Assembly (NCBI RefSeq): GCF_000422485.1
Contig: NZ_KE383852.1
Coordinates: 1-64,000 of the forward strand
DNA: 64,000 nt
Direction of reading: 5' to 3'
DNA from: Paenibacillus pasadenensis DSM 19293
GTDB taxonomy: Bacteria > Bacillota > Bacilli > Paenibacillales > Paenibacillaceae
How positions within the stretch are numbered: the stretch's first letter is position 1; every line of letters begins with the position of its first letter. A program made the translations under genes and the position numbers. The notes under the pieces are model-generated. The model had not been told where the DNA came from. It did no database searches and saw nothing but the letters and a program-made list of their open reading frames with translations. Of the stretch, positions 16,887 through 25,517 are shown piece after piece.

Positions 16887-18299
16887 TCACCTCAGATGCT
16901 TTCTGCGATTGATCTGGCGGCCGACGACAAACGCCGCCGTAAACGCCCCCACGACGAGGACCGAGACGACGAACAGCACGGACAGGACGTTCTGGACGCC
17001 GCGGTTCACCGTCGTCAGCCCCCCATCCGCCGGCGGCGCGGCTGTCGGCTCGGGGACTTCGGGAGCGGTCCAGGACGCGGGACTGCCGTTCAGCAGCGTC
17101 TGCCCGTCCCGGCGGACGAGCGACTGCTCCTCCCAGACGATCCGGCTGTCCACGGAGGCGGGATCGGCGAATGCGGTCCCCCGCCCCAGCTCCGCCTCCA
17201 CGGCGGCCTGGAACGCGGCCAGCGGCAGTCCGGCCTCGAACGCGAAGACGCGGGCGGAGCTCTCCGGAAGCGGCGCTTCGCCCTCGGCGCCGGCCGCCGG
17301 CGCCAGAGCCGCGTAGCGGCCCATCCACGCCTGCGCGGCGTCGAGATCGCGCGAGAAGCCTTGCCAGCCGGCTCCCTCGACGAACAGGTCGGCGGAAGCG
17401 GCGAGCCCGCTCCATTCCGGATCGAACAGCAGATCCGGCGGACCGGCGAGTCCGGCCGGATAGACGCCGCGGCTCACATAGGCGTACATCGAGCGCGCGC
17501 TGAGCACCGCGGCATCGTCGGTATCGGTCGCGCCGGTCACTTCGTGGCCCGACAAATACGAGTCCCACTCGTCCGGCGGCGTCCAGCCGGCGAGCGGACC
17601 GAGCAGCGCGACGCCGCCGAGCTCCTGCATCCGGCGCAGCGTCTCGTAATAGCCGTCCAAGGAAGGCGAATCGCCGCCCGTGAACAGCGGACGCAGCTCC
17701 ATCCAGTACGGAATGCCGCGCTCGTGCAGCCAGGCGGCCTTGCGCTCCAGCTCCTCGCGATCGAGAAACGGGCTGATGCCGCTCAGAAGCGCGTACGTCG
17801 GCGCCGACACGCCGGAGGCGTCGAGCCAGCCGGCGAGCTGACGCGCCGCCGCGGCCAAGCCGTCCGTCGTATCCAGCAGCACCGTATCGCCTCCGGCGGC
17901 GCCGGACGGCAGCGGCAGCCCGCTTCGGAACGGCTCCTCCGCGCCCCCGGCAACAACGACCAGATCCGCCTCCTGCAGCTGCTCCGGCCGCGCGTCTCCG
18001 CCGCGGACGAAGCCTACGGCGGCATAGGGCCCGCGCAGCATCCGGTACAGCTCGATCAGCCGCTCGCGCCCGTCCCGGCTGTTCCACTCGCGCCCGTAGA
18101 CGACGAGCGCCTTGCCGCCCTCCGGCTGCGCCGCCTGGCGCAGCGCCGGAGAAGAATCCGCGCGGAAAGCCGGCGTAGCGGCGGATGCGGGAGACGGCGC
18201 GGCGGCCGGCAGCAGCAGGAGAACGAACAGGAAGCAGCAGACGAGCCTCCGGCCGGCCGCATGCCTCGCCGCGCCGCCGGCATGCCGCGCGCTACACAT
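16887..18299 (-). CDS. DUF2334-type exported protein (YdaL-like)
   Basis: A 470-residue protein with an N-terminal signal sequence (CCFLFVLLLLPAAAPSPASA), an extracellular domain and a C-terminal transmembrane helix (VLSVLFVVSVLVVGAFTAAFVVG) with a basic cytosolic tail. Segments such as YALLSGISPFLDREELERKAAWLHERGIPYWMEL fit DUF2334, a polysaccharide-deacetylase-like fold as in YdaL. It likely modifies or helps assemble the exopolysaccharide. Metal-binding Asp/His residues of true deacetylases are not obvious, so activity is uncertain. It overlaps the GGDEF-like gene by 8 bp. Confidence 0.75.
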   Translation of the reverse strand: MCSARHAGGAARHAAGRRLVCCFLFVLLLLPAAAPSPASAATPAFRADSSPALRQAAQPEGGKALVVYGREWNSRDGRERLIELYRMLRGPYAAVGFVRGGDARPEQLQEADLVVVAGGAEEPFRSGLPLPSGAAGGDTVLLDTTDGLAAAARQLAGWLDASGVSAPTYALLSGISPFLDREELERKAAWLHERGIPYWMELRPLFTGGDSPSLDGYYETLRRMQELGGVALLGPLAGWTPPDEWDSYLSGHEVTGATDTDDAAVLSARSMYAYVSRGVYPAGLAGPPDLLFDPEWSGLAASADLFVEGAGWQGFSRDLDAAQAWMGRYAALAPAAGAEGEAPLPESSARVFAFEAGLPLAAFQAAVEAELGRGTAFADPASVDSRIVWEEQSLVRRDGQTLLNGSPASWTAPEVPEPTAAPPADGGLTTVNRGVQNVLSVLFVVSVLVVGAFTAAFVVGRQINRRKHLR

Positions 18300-19134
18300 C
18301 GTACTCCATGTCCTTTTCGGCCGCGCGGCGCAGGGAAAGCGGATCCGAAGGCTCGGAAGGATCGTAGGCGGCGAGGCCGACGCGAAGCTCGAGCCGCACC
18401 GTGACCGCCTTGGCCGCTTTTTGCAGATCGTACGAATAGATGCTTTCCTTGATGCGCGATTTGACGACCTGCGCCCCTTCCCGGTCGCCGAGCAGCAGCA
18501 GCGCGAACGTGCGCCCGTCCTCGAGGATGTAGCTGGAGTCCTCGGTGCGCGTGCTCTCGCCGAGCCGCTTGCCGATCCAGGCGACGACGTCCTTCATCGC
18601 CTCGCCCCCGACGATGCCGCGGATGTCGTCATAGTAGTCGAGCCGCACGAGCATGACGCTGAGCGGAAGCTCGTAGCGGCGGGAGAGGCTCATGAACTGG
18701 CCGAGCACGGCGTAGAAGACGCGCGCGTTCTCGAGCCCGGTGATCTCGTCGATCGTGACGAAGTCCGAGTAGCGCTCCCGCATGCGCAGGTTTTCCTGCT
18801 GGATGGAGCGGATCAGGCCGCCGATGACCGCCGTGAGGACGGCGACGAGCGGCAGCAGCACGAGCCAGTAATACACCTGCGACTCGATGCCCTTGCCTTG
18901 CATGACGCTGCCGTACATCACATAGCTGCCGTAAAAGAAAATGCAGACGGCCGAGGCGGTGAGCGCGATCATGAGGCCGCTCAGGTAGGACAGCACCGCG
19001 ACGGCGAACAGCGCGCTCAGCAGCAGCGTGTTTTGCAGGTAGCTGTCCTTTGGAAGCAGGACGAACCAGTTGACGATCCCGTAGCTCAGGACGGCAAGGA
19101 CGATGACCCAGATATCGAGCTTTTTGACTTCCAT
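18292..19134 (-). CDS. membrane protein with degenerate GGDEF domain, probable c-di-GMP receptor (YdaK-like)
   Basis: A 280-residue protein with four hydrophobic helices (about residues 8-26, 35-60, 62-77, 88-112), a short coiled linker and a GGDEF domain opening DEITGLENARVF. The catalytic GGDEF loop reads DGRTF (206-210), so cyclase activity is almost certainly lost, but an RxxD inhibitory-site motif (R196-T-E-D199) stands just upstream, spaced nearly as in c-di-GMP-binding domains. This is the arrangement described for YdaK of B. subtilis. It probably senses c-di-GMP and activates the synthase encoded downstream. The start at 19134 has a weak ribosome binding site and overlaps the upstream gene by 49 bp. 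Confidence 0.85.
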   Translation of the reverse strand: MEVKKLDIWVIVLAVLSYGIVNWFVLLPKDSYLQNTLLLSALFAVAVLSYLSGLMIALTASAVCIFFYGSYVMYGSVMQGKGIESQVYYWLVLLPLVAVLTAVIGGLIRSIQQENLRMRERYSDFVTIDEITGLENARVFYAVLGQFMSLSRRYELPLSVMLVRLDYYDDIRGIVGGEAMKDVVAWIGKRLGESTRTEDSSYILEDGRTFALLLLGDREGAQVVKSRIKESIYSYDLQKAAKAVTVRLELRVGLAAYDPSEPSDPLSLRRAAEKDMEYDV

Positions 19135-20609
19135 TTCGTTTTCCCAGCCTTCCCGCGCAGGCGCAGCCTTTGCATGATCTTGTGCGCGACCCAGCCGGCC
19201 ATCAGGCCGAACATGAGGTCGAAGCAGACGTTGTAGAGGAACAGATGCTTGGCCAGGTCGGCATCGCCCGCGCCGAGGAACGACACCCCGAGCTGCGACA
19301 GGCCGATCAGGCCCGGCAGCGCGAGCGCCTCGAGACGGAACTGGTCCGCTCTGCGGCGGCCCCTCCAGGCCGCGACGTAGAGATAGGCAAGCCCGCCGTA
19401 GAAGACGGCGTAGAACAGGACGATGAAGCGGAACGTGCCCGGGAACAGCTGCTGCTTGAGGCTGCTCCACCCGGAGAAGAACGACGACTTCGCTCCCGGC
19501 TCCCGGCCGGCGCTTTTTTCGTAGTTGCCCATCGCCGTCGGGCGGATCTGGTAAGCGTGGCTCGCGGCCTCGTTCAGCTTGTCGATCGCCCGGTCCGCAT
19601 GCAGCGCATAATAGCGAAGCAGCGCCAAGTAGCCGAACTTGGAGTAGAACTCCTCCTGCATGAGCTCGGATTCCACCGGCTCCAGCTGGTACTTGTCGTA
19701 ATACGTCGTGCCCGCCAGCACCGCGAACTTCGGATCGAGCCCGATCTCCTGCAGATCGCGCTCCGGATGCTCCGTGTTCTGGAGGATGCCGCGCGTCACG
19801 GCGTGGTACTGGTTGATATGCTTGATGTCGTCGGACATCAGGCCGTAGGTGAGGACGCTGACCGCCGCGACCGCCGCCGCGCCGCCGATCGCCAGCCGCC
19901 GCAGCCGCCTGCTTTGGTACAGAAACGCCGCGCGCAGCCCGAGCAGCGCCAGCAGGATGCCGGCCGGAGCGTTCTGCTGCTTGGCGGCGGCGAACAGCCC
20001 GGCGGCGGCGACCCAGGCGGCGAGCCAGCCCGCCGAGCGGCGGTCGAGCTCGGGCAGCCGCATGAGCAGCGCCATCGTCAGCAGCAGCAGCACGTAGGAA
20101 GCCGGCTCCCCGTAAAAGGAGCTGAAATAGGCCGTATAGCCCGTGTCGGCGAGAACGAACACGGCGATCAGCGCCGCCGCGGCTGCCCCCGCCGCGGTCA
20201 AGCGCTCGGCCGCCTGCCTCACGATCAAGTAGATCGCCGCCAGGAACAGCGCCGCATACAGCGCGGCGATCGCCCGCATATCGAAGCGGTTGTCGCCGGT
20301 CAGCAGCAGGTCCGCTCCGATCGCCCCGCGGATGAACAGCGACAGCGAGGAGATGAAGGCGGTGTTGGAGTCGTACGGATATTCGCGGACGCCGTAGATG
20401 CGGTTGTAATAGTCGAAATGCCGGTCCTCGTACGTCTCGTTCAGATCGTACAGGCCCGGGTTGTGGATCTCCCGAAAGAAGTCGCCATTGTCCGCCATGC
20501 CGAGATACGGCTTGACGAACAGCGCCGTCAGGATGACGATGGCGGCCGCAAGCGCGGCGGCGGCGGCGATTCGAGCCGGATGCTTGGTGCGCCGTGCCTC
20601 GTCGAGCAT
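19086..20609 (-). CDS. polytopic membrane protein, GT-C glycosyltransferase-like
   Basis: This 507-residue protein has an N-terminal helix followed by the extracytoplasmic segment VKPYLGMADNGDFFREI, about nine further hydrophobic helices, and a Lys/Ser-rich cytosolic tail. The early acidic loop (GMADNGDF) and topology resemble GT-C transferases such as WsfD-type glycan hexose transferases that use lipid-linked sugars; this is recognition by pattern only. It is the first gene of the exopolysaccharide operon, where it could decorate the polymer. The start at 20609 follows GAGGAGGGAAGCC; no ydaJKLMN counterpart is known to me. Confidence 0.65.
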   Translation of the reverse strand: MLDEARRTKHPARIAAAAALAAAIVILTALFVKPYLGMADNGDFFREIHNPGLYDLNETYEDRHFDYYNRIYGVREYPYDSNTAFISSLSLFIRGAIGADLLLTGDNRFDMRAIAALYAALFLAAIYLIVRQAAERLTAAGAAAAALIAVFVLADTGYTAYFSSFYGEPASYVLLLLTMALLMRLPELDRRSAGWLAAWVAAAGLFAAAKQQNAPAGILLALLGLRAAFLYQSRRLRRLAIGGAAAVAAVSVLTYGLMSDDIKHINQYHAVTRGILQNTEHPERDLQEIGLDPKFAVLAGTTYYDKYQLEPVESELMQEEFYSKFGYLALLRYYALHADRAIDKLNEAASHAYQIRPTAMGNYEKSAGREPGAKSSFFSGWSSLKQQLFPGTFRFIVLFYAVFYGGLAYLYVAAWRGRRRADQFRLEALALPGLIGLSQLGVSFLGAGDADLAKHLFLYNVCFDLMFGLMAGWVAHKIMQRLRLRGKAGKTKWKSKSSISGSSSLPS

Positions 20610-20882
20610 GTCCGGCTTCCCTCCTCTTCTCGAAACCGACGGCGGATTGCGTCGATTCGTCACATCATCTATACCCAATATTTAACGATAACTCCCAAGC
20701 GTAATAAAGATATTTTTCGCAAGCTCCTCTAATCTTACGCAAAATAGCCTTTGGCACAAGGCCAAAGGCGGTTCTTCCAGCAGATTCCTGACTCGCGCGG
20801 ACCGCTCGGCGATGCGGCTTGCGGTACTACTTGGAAGCGGCTGTCCATATCCTTCTTTAGGAAGGAAAGGAGAGTGCCGACG

Positions 20883-21953
20883 ATGAGCGTTCCCGTATAT
20901 TTGCTGTCCGGATTTCTCGGAAGCGGCAAGACGACGCTGCTGCTGAGGCTGCTGGAGGAATGCGCGCGCCGGGAGCTGAACGCCGCCCTGCTCATGAACG
21001 AGCTGGGCCAGATCGACGTCGACGGCAGCCTCGTCTCCGAAAAGCTGCGCCTGCCCGTGCGCAAGCTGCTGGACGGCTGCCTGTGCTGCACGAAGCGCAG
21101 CGAGCTGGAGTCGAGCCTCGTCTCGCTTGCCCGTACGGTGCCGGATGTCCTGTTCGTCGAGCTGACCGGGGTAGCCGATCCGGCGGAGCTGCGGGAGCTG
21201 CTGCAGGACGGCGGGACGGCGCATGCGGCCGGTCTGGAGCTGGCTGCGGTCGTCACGGTCGTCGACGCCGGCACGTTCGCCGAGTACAACAGCCGCTTCA
21301 GCGCCGATCGCGAGCTCGTGCGCACGCTGCGCAGCCAGGTGGCAAGCGCGGATCTCGTGCTGCTCAACAAAGCCGATACGGCGCCGGAGGCACAGCGTCT
21401 CAAGGCACGGCGGGCCGTCAAAAAGCAAAATGCGGCAGCCGCCGTCCTGGAGACGGAGCGCTGCCGCATCGATGCCGCTTCCTTGCTGCATGGGATTCAC
21501 CCGCGCCGAAGCGCTGCCGGAGCGGCGGCGTCACGGGGAGATGCCGCCCCGGCCGGAGCCGTCCCCGGCGCTTCGGCCGGGACGGGCCCTTCCATGGCCG
21601 GAACGGCGGCGGCCGCATCCCGCACGCTGAAGACGCTGCCGACGGCGCAGCCGCTCGCGGACCGCTACAGCGGCGGCTCCCTGCGCTCGCTGACGCTGCC
21701 CGCTCCGGCCGGCACCCAGCCGGAGCGGGCCGAGGTCGAGCGGTTCCTGCGCGAGCTCGGCGACGGCCTCGTGCGGGCCAAAGGCTATCTGCGCCTCGGC
21801 GGCGAGACGCTGCTGCTCCAGCATGCCGGAGGGCGCGCGGAGTGGGAGCCTGCCTCTTATCCCGGCCAGCCGTACCTCGTGCTCATCGGCTCGGCCCTTG
21901 ACGAGGGACCGCTTCGCGAGCGCTGGGCGTCCCTGTACGGCAGCCGGCCATGA
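20883..21953 (+). CDS. CobW-family GTPase, putative metal chaperone (copy 1)
   Basis: A 356-residue G3E GTPase. Walker A is GFLGSGKTT at residues 8-16, the metal-binding CxCC motif is DGCLCCTKRSEL, FVELTGVADP follows, and NKAD is the guanine-specificity motif. A linker of about 45 residues rich in Ala, Gly and Pro (about residues 210-255) separates the GTPase from the CobW_C domain (GGSLRSLTLP, LVRAKGYLRLGG). Relatives deliver zinc to metalloenzymes. It faces the zinc operon across a convergent gap; no Zur-like box was found upstream. Start chosen behind GGAAAGGAGAG. Confidence 0.88.
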   Translation: MSVPVYLLSGFLGSGKTTLLLRLLEECARRELNAALLMNELGQIDVDGSLVSEKLRLPVRKLLDGCLCCTKRSELESSLVSLARTVPDVLFVELTGVADPAELRELLQDGGTAHAAGLELAAVVTVVDAGTFAEYNSRFSADRELVRTLRSQVASADLVLLNKADTAPEAQRLKARRAVKKQNAAAAVLETERCRIDAASLLHGIHPRRSAAGAAASRGDAAPAGAVPGASAGTGPSMAGTAAAASRTLKTLPTAQPLADRYSGGSLRSLTLPAPAGTQPERAEVERFLRELGDGLVRAKGYLRLGGETLLLQHAGGRAEWEPASYPGQPYLVLIGSALDEGPLRERWASLYGSRP

Positions 21954-22031
21954 GCCGGAGCCGTCGTTCCCGGCTGCAGCGCCGTCCGCTTCCCGGCTGC
22001 GCTTGCCTAGCGGCAGCGGCAGCCCGAATCG

Positions 22032-22181
22032 TCAGCGCGTCTCGCGGTGAAGCGTCACCCGTTTCAGCCGCGGGCTGTATTTTTTCAGCTCCAGCCGTTC
22101 GGGATTCGTCCGCTTGTTCTTGGTCGTCGTATAGTTGCGGTCTCCCGTCTCCGTGCACGCCAGCGTGATCGTCACTCTCAT
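22032..22181 (-). CDS. rpmG: 50S ribosomal protein L33, Cys-depleted (zinc-independent) paralogue
   Basis: A 49-residue protein starting [20 protein letters not shown] and ending in [17 protein letters not shown]. Compared with L33 versions that read ACTECGDRNY and KKYCPR, the second and third Cys are replaced by Thr and Ser, leaving one Cys, so no zinc ribbon can form. In Firmicutes such paralogues are made under zinc starvation and replace the zinc-binding form. It lies 36 bp after the cobW2 gene, probably in the same Zur-controlled transcript. AAGGAGGTGACGATGG precedes the ATG. Confidence 0.92.
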   Translation of the reverse strand: MRVTITLACTETGDRNYTTTKNKRTNPERLELKKYSPRLKRVTLHRETR

Positions 22182-22217
22182 CCATCGTCACCTCCTTGGT
22201 CGAATATCCGGGGCCGC

Positions 22218-23414
22218 TCAGGCCGGAATGCTCCCTCCGGGAAGCAGATCCGCGAACAGCGACCAGTCGGACGCGAGCTCCGCCTCCGTCAGCAGGCAGC
22301 GGTCGAGCGAAGCGGTGACCGTCTCCGGGTCCAGGCCGATGCCGATGAAGACGATCCGGTTCACCCGATCGCCGTAGACGGGATGCCAGCCCGCCGCGAG
22401 CTCGGCGTCTTCCCGCTTCAGCTGCTCCTGCTCCTCTCGAGGCAGCGCCGCCGCCCAATATCCCGCCGGTCCGAAGCTGATCGACGGCCCGGCCTGGCTC
22501 AAGCTTTGAGCCGTCTGCATCCGCGAAGCCAGCCAGACGTAGCCTTTGGCGCGGACGACCTGCTCCGGCCAGTCCCCCAGCCAGCGCCGCAGCCGCTCCG
22601 GATGGAATGGGATACGGCGGTCGTAGACGAAGCTCGAGATGCCGTATTCGTCCGTCTCCGGCGTATGCGCCGGCTTCGCCAGCTCCTTCATCCAGCCGGC
22701 AGAAGCCGCTGCCTCGCCATAATCGAACAAGCCCGTATTCAGGATGGCGGAAGGCTCTACCCGGCCATGCTCGGCGCGGATGAAGCGGGCGCGCGGCTGC
22801 AGCCGGCGCAGCACGCCCTCGAGGCGTTGCAGCTCCTCCTCCGGCACGAGATCGCATTTGTTCAGCACGAGCACGTCGCAGAACTCCACTTGATCGAGCA
22901 GCAGGTCGGAGACGTCGCGGGTGTCGTCCTCGCCGACCGCCTGGCTGCGCTCGAGCAGCGACTCGCCGGAGCTGTAGTCGATCCAGAACCGGTTGGCGTC
23001 GACGACCGTCACCATCGTATCGAGCCGGCAGTAGCGGGTCAGGTCGATGCCGAGCTCCTCGTCCACATAGGAGAACGTCTGCGCGACGGGCACCGGCTCG
23101 CCGACGCCGGTCGATTCGATCAGGATGTAGTCGAAGCGGCCTTCCTTGGCCAGCCGCTCCACCTCGACGAGCAGGTCCTCGCGGAGCGTGCAGCAGATGC
23201 AGCCGTTCGACATCTCGACGAGCTTCTCGTCGAGGCGCGACAGGCCGCCGCCTTCCTTGACGAGCCCGGCGTCGATGTTCACCTCGCTCAGATCGTTGAC
23301 GATGACGGCGACCTTGAGGCCATCGCGGTTGTGGAGCACATGGTTGAGCAGCGTCGTCTTGCCGGAGCCGAGATAACCGCTCAGGACGGTGACGGGAAGC
23401 AGGGATTGAGTCAT
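22218..23414 (-). CDS. CobW-family zinc metallochaperone GTPase (YciC/ZagA-like, copy 2)
   Basis: A 398-residue G3E GTPase with GYLGSGKTTLLNHVL, the zinc motif NGCICCTLREDL, ESTGVGEP and LNKCDLVP, then a C-terminal CobW_C domain (GISSFVYDRRIPFHPERL, QVVRAKGYVWLAS). Length and sequence style match B. subtilis ZagA (YciC), which delivers zinc to essential enzymes during zinc limitation and is repressed by Zur. Two Zur-like boxes precede it (23430-23444, 23508-23522). Start follows ATAGGAGG. The L33 paralogue is downstream in the same orientation. Confidence 0.93.
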   Translation of the reverse strand: MTQSLLPVTVLSGYLGSGKTTLLNHVLHNRDGLKVAVIVNDLSEVNIDAGLVKEGGGLSRLDEKLVEMSNGCICCTLREDLLVEVERLAKEGRFDYILIESTGVGEPVPVAQTFSYVDEELGIDLTRYCRLDTMVTVVDANRFWIDYSSGESLLERSQAVGEDDTRDVSDLLLDQVEFCDVLVLNKCDLVPEEELQRLEGVLRRLQPRARFIRAEHGRVEPSAILNTGLFDYGEAAASAGWMKELAKPAHTPETDEYGISSFVYDRRIPFHPERLRRWLGDWPEQVVRAKGYVWLASRMQTAQSLSQAGPSISFGPAGYWAAALPREEQEQLKREDAELAAGWHPVYGDRVNRIVFIGIGLDPETVTASLDRCLLTEAELASDWSLFADLLPGGSIPA

Positions 23415-23429
23415 GGGAATCCTCCTATA

Positions 23430-23444
23430 ATGTAATTTTTACGA
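23430..23444 (-). promoter_or_regulatory. Zur-like box, proximal to cobW2
   Basis: TCGTAAAAATTACAT on the minus strand matches 11 of 14 defined positions of the Bacillus Zur consensus TCGTAATnATTACGA and sits about 16 bp upstream of the start codon, next to a TTATAG element. Confidence 0.6.
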
Positions 23445-23507
23445 TCTTTGGGCAAGGAACAAGCCGGCCTCAGCCAGCTCGGTTCATGGATCGATCCGCA
23501 TATCCTA

Positions 23508-23522
23508 TCGTTATATTTACGA
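23508..23522 (-). promoter_or_regulatory. Zur-like box, distal to cobW2
   Basis: TCGTAAATATAACGA matches 12 of 14 defined Zur positions and has symmetric TCGT/ACGA ends. It lies about 95 bp upstream of cobW2 and 54 bp past the znuA stop. Confidence 0.65.
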
Positions 23523-23575
23523 TTTGATGACGGGAAAACAGCTCGATCCGGCGCTGCGGGGCATGCTGCCCCGGA

Positions 23576-24598
23576 TCAGCCGTTCAGAGCGCCGACCAGC
23601 GCCTTCAGGTTGCTCTTCATGATGCTGATGTAGTCCTCGCCTGCGTCCGCCTGCTCCTTGGTCAGTCCTTCGAGCGGGTTGAGCACGTCGGTGCCGGCTT
23701 TTGTCTCGGCTGCGATCGTATCGGCCAGCTTGGAGTCGACAAGCGTCTCGAAGAAGATCGTCTTCACCTGATGCTCGCGCACGAATTCGATGACCTGGGC
23801 CATCTGCTCCGGCGACGGCTCCTGCTCCGGCGACAAGCCGCTGATCGGCACCTGCTTCAGCCCGTAGCGCTCCGCCAAGTAAGCGAAAGCGGCATGCGAG
23901 GTGACGAAGTCCTTGCGCTTCGAGCCTTTCAGCTCGGAAACGAATTGCTGGTTCAGCTCCTCCAGCTTCGCGATGTACGCATCGGCGTTTTTCGCATAGT
24001 CCTCTTTATGCTCCGGATCGGCCTGCTCCAGTCCTTTTTGGATGGCGCGCACTTCCTGCTGGGCCAGCACCGGATCGAGCCAGACATGGGGATCCTTGGC
24101 ATGCTCGTCCGCATGCTCGTCGGCGTGCTCATCCGCGTGCTCGTCGGCATGTTCCTCCTCGCCGTGATGATGGCCGTCGTCGATTCCTTCCAGCTCGGCC
24201 AGGCCGTGGCTCGCCTCGACGACGACGCGGTTCGGATTGGCCGCGCTGCCGATCGCCTGCTCGGCCCAGCTTTCGACGATGCCGTTGTAGACAAAGACGT
24301 CGGCGTCGCTGATCGCGGCCATGTCCTTGGCGCTCGGCTCCCAGTCATGCGGCTCCACGCCGGTCGGCACGAGCGGCACGACGTCGACATGAGCGCCGCC
24401 GACCTGGCGGGCGAACTCCGCCATCGGGTAGATCGTGGCGGCCACCTTCAGCTTGGCGCCAGCTTCCGGCGCGGCTCCGCCGTTTCCGGCCGCCTCGTTC
24501 GCCGCTCCGCCCGAGCCGCTGCTGCCGCAGCCGCTCAGCGCCAGCGCCAGTCCGCCGGACAGCAGCAGGCCGGAGATCCATTTCCTTTGACTTGCCAT
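23576..24598 (-). CDS. znuA: zinc ABC transporter substrate-binding lipoprotein
   Basis: A 340-residue cluster A-I binding lipoprotein. The lipobox is LALSGC within the first 25 residues. Zinc ligands fit the family: GVEPHDWEPS (first His), KDPHVWLDP (second), TSHAAFAYLA (third) and a C-terminal acidic ligand. The His-rich loop between the first two has HHHGEEEHADE and four tandem HADE/HADEH units, encoded by a near-perfect 12-bp tandem repeat at about 24100-24155. It captures zinc outside the membrane and passes it to ZnuB. The start at 24598 follows AAGGAG; it is the last gene of znuCBA. Confidence 0.95.
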   Translation of the reverse strand: MASQRKWISGLLLSGGLALALSGCGSSGSGGAANEAAGNGGAAPEAGAKLKVAATIYPMAEFARQVGGAHVDVVPLVPTGVEPHDWEPSAKDMAAISDADVFVYNGIVESWAEQAIGSAANPNRVVVEASHGLAELEGIDDGHHHGEEEHADEHADEHADEHADEHAKDPHVWLDPVLAQQEVRAIQKGLEQADPEHKEDYAKNADAYIAKLEELNQQFVSELKGSKRKDFVTSHAAFAYLAERYGLKQVPISGLSPEQEPSPEQMAQVIEFVREHQVKTIFFETLVDSKLADTIAAETKAGTDVLNPLEGLTKEQADAGEDYISIMKSNLKALVGALNG

Positions 24599-24626
24599 GT
24601 TGACCTTCACTCCTTCTCTCTAAGCC

Positions 24627-25517
24627 TCAAGATGTATGGGAATCCTCGCCCAGCCTCGGAATCGGACCGTAGGAGTGCATCTCCGTGTCCGTGGCGGCAG
24701 CATGCTTGGACTTCGCCCGGACGAGCCGGACGACCTTCTGCGATGCGACGCCGATAGCCAGGAAGGCGAGGAGCACCAGCGCGATCGTGCCGCCGGGCGG
24801 CGTGCTCAGCTCGTACGAAGCGGTCAGCCCGCTCATGACGCCGGCCAGGCCGATCGCCACGGCGAGCAGCAGCGCGGCGCTGAAGCGCGACGTCAGCCGG
24901 ATCGCCAGCGCCGCCGGCAGGATGATGAGCGACGAGACGAGCAGCACGCCGACAATCGGCATCGCGGCCGCGACGATCATGCCGGTGATGACGCTGAACA
25001 GCATCGAGATCAGCCCCGTCGGCAAGCCGCTTACTTTGGCCGTCTCCTCGTCGAACGTCATCTGATACAGCGGACGGCGCAGGAAAAAGAAGAACAGCGC
25101 CGCGGCCGCGGTGACGATCAGCATGAGCAGCAGCTGGGAGCGGTCGACGGCGACGACCGACCCGAACAGGTACGAGGTGAAGCTTTTGCTCATCGTCTTG
25201 TTCAGGCTCATGAGCACGACTGCCGTCGAGAGGCCGCCGACCATGATGATCGCGATCGACATCTCGCTGTACGTCTTGTAGAAGCGGCGCACGTACTCCA
25301 CCGCTACCGCTCCGATCGTCGCGGTCAGGAACCCGGAAAGCGTCGGGCTGAGGCCGAGGAAAGCGCCCGCCGCGACGCCTGCCAGCGAGACGTGGGAGAG
25401 CATGTCGGCCATGAGCGCCTGACGGCGCAGCATCAGATACACGCCGAGCACGGAGGCGACGACGGCGATCAGCGCGCCGGCGAAAAATGCCCGCTGCATA
25501 AAGTCGTAGTGCAGCAT
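24627..25517 (-). CDS. znuB: zinc ABC transporter permease
   Basis: A 296-residue polytopic permease of the ABC-3 family, with about eight helices (for example FFAGALIAVVASVLGVYLMLRR and IGLAGVMSGLTASYEL) and the family motif MADMLSHVSLAGVAAGAFLG. The Pro-Gly-Gly turn in SYELSTPPGGTIAL is typical of ZnuB/MntB proteins. The start at 25517 (MLHYDFMQ) is preferred over 25523 by spacing from GGGAGGGAGG. It overlaps znuC by 49 bp and precedes znuA by 28 bp. Confidence 0.93.
   Translation of the reverse strand: MLHYDFMQRAFFAGALIAVVASVLGVYLMLRRQALMADMLSHVSLAGVAAGAFLGLSPTLSGFLTATIGAVAVEYVRRFYKTYSEMSIAIIMVGGLSTAVVLMSLNKTMSKSFTSYLFGSVVAVDRSQLLLMLIVTAAAALFFFFLRRPLYQMTFDEETAKVSGLPTGLISMLFSVITGMIVAAAMPIVGVLLVSSLIILPAALAIRLTSRFSAALLLAVAIGLAGVMSGLTASYELSTPPGGTIALVLLAFLAIGVASQKVVRLVRAKSKHAAATDTEMHSYGPIPRLGEDSHTS

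Noticed and set aside
20690-20882. Zur-like box upstream of the first cobW gene
   Set aside because: The AT-rich stretch GCGTAATAAAGATA has no symmetric partner and matches the consensus poorly.
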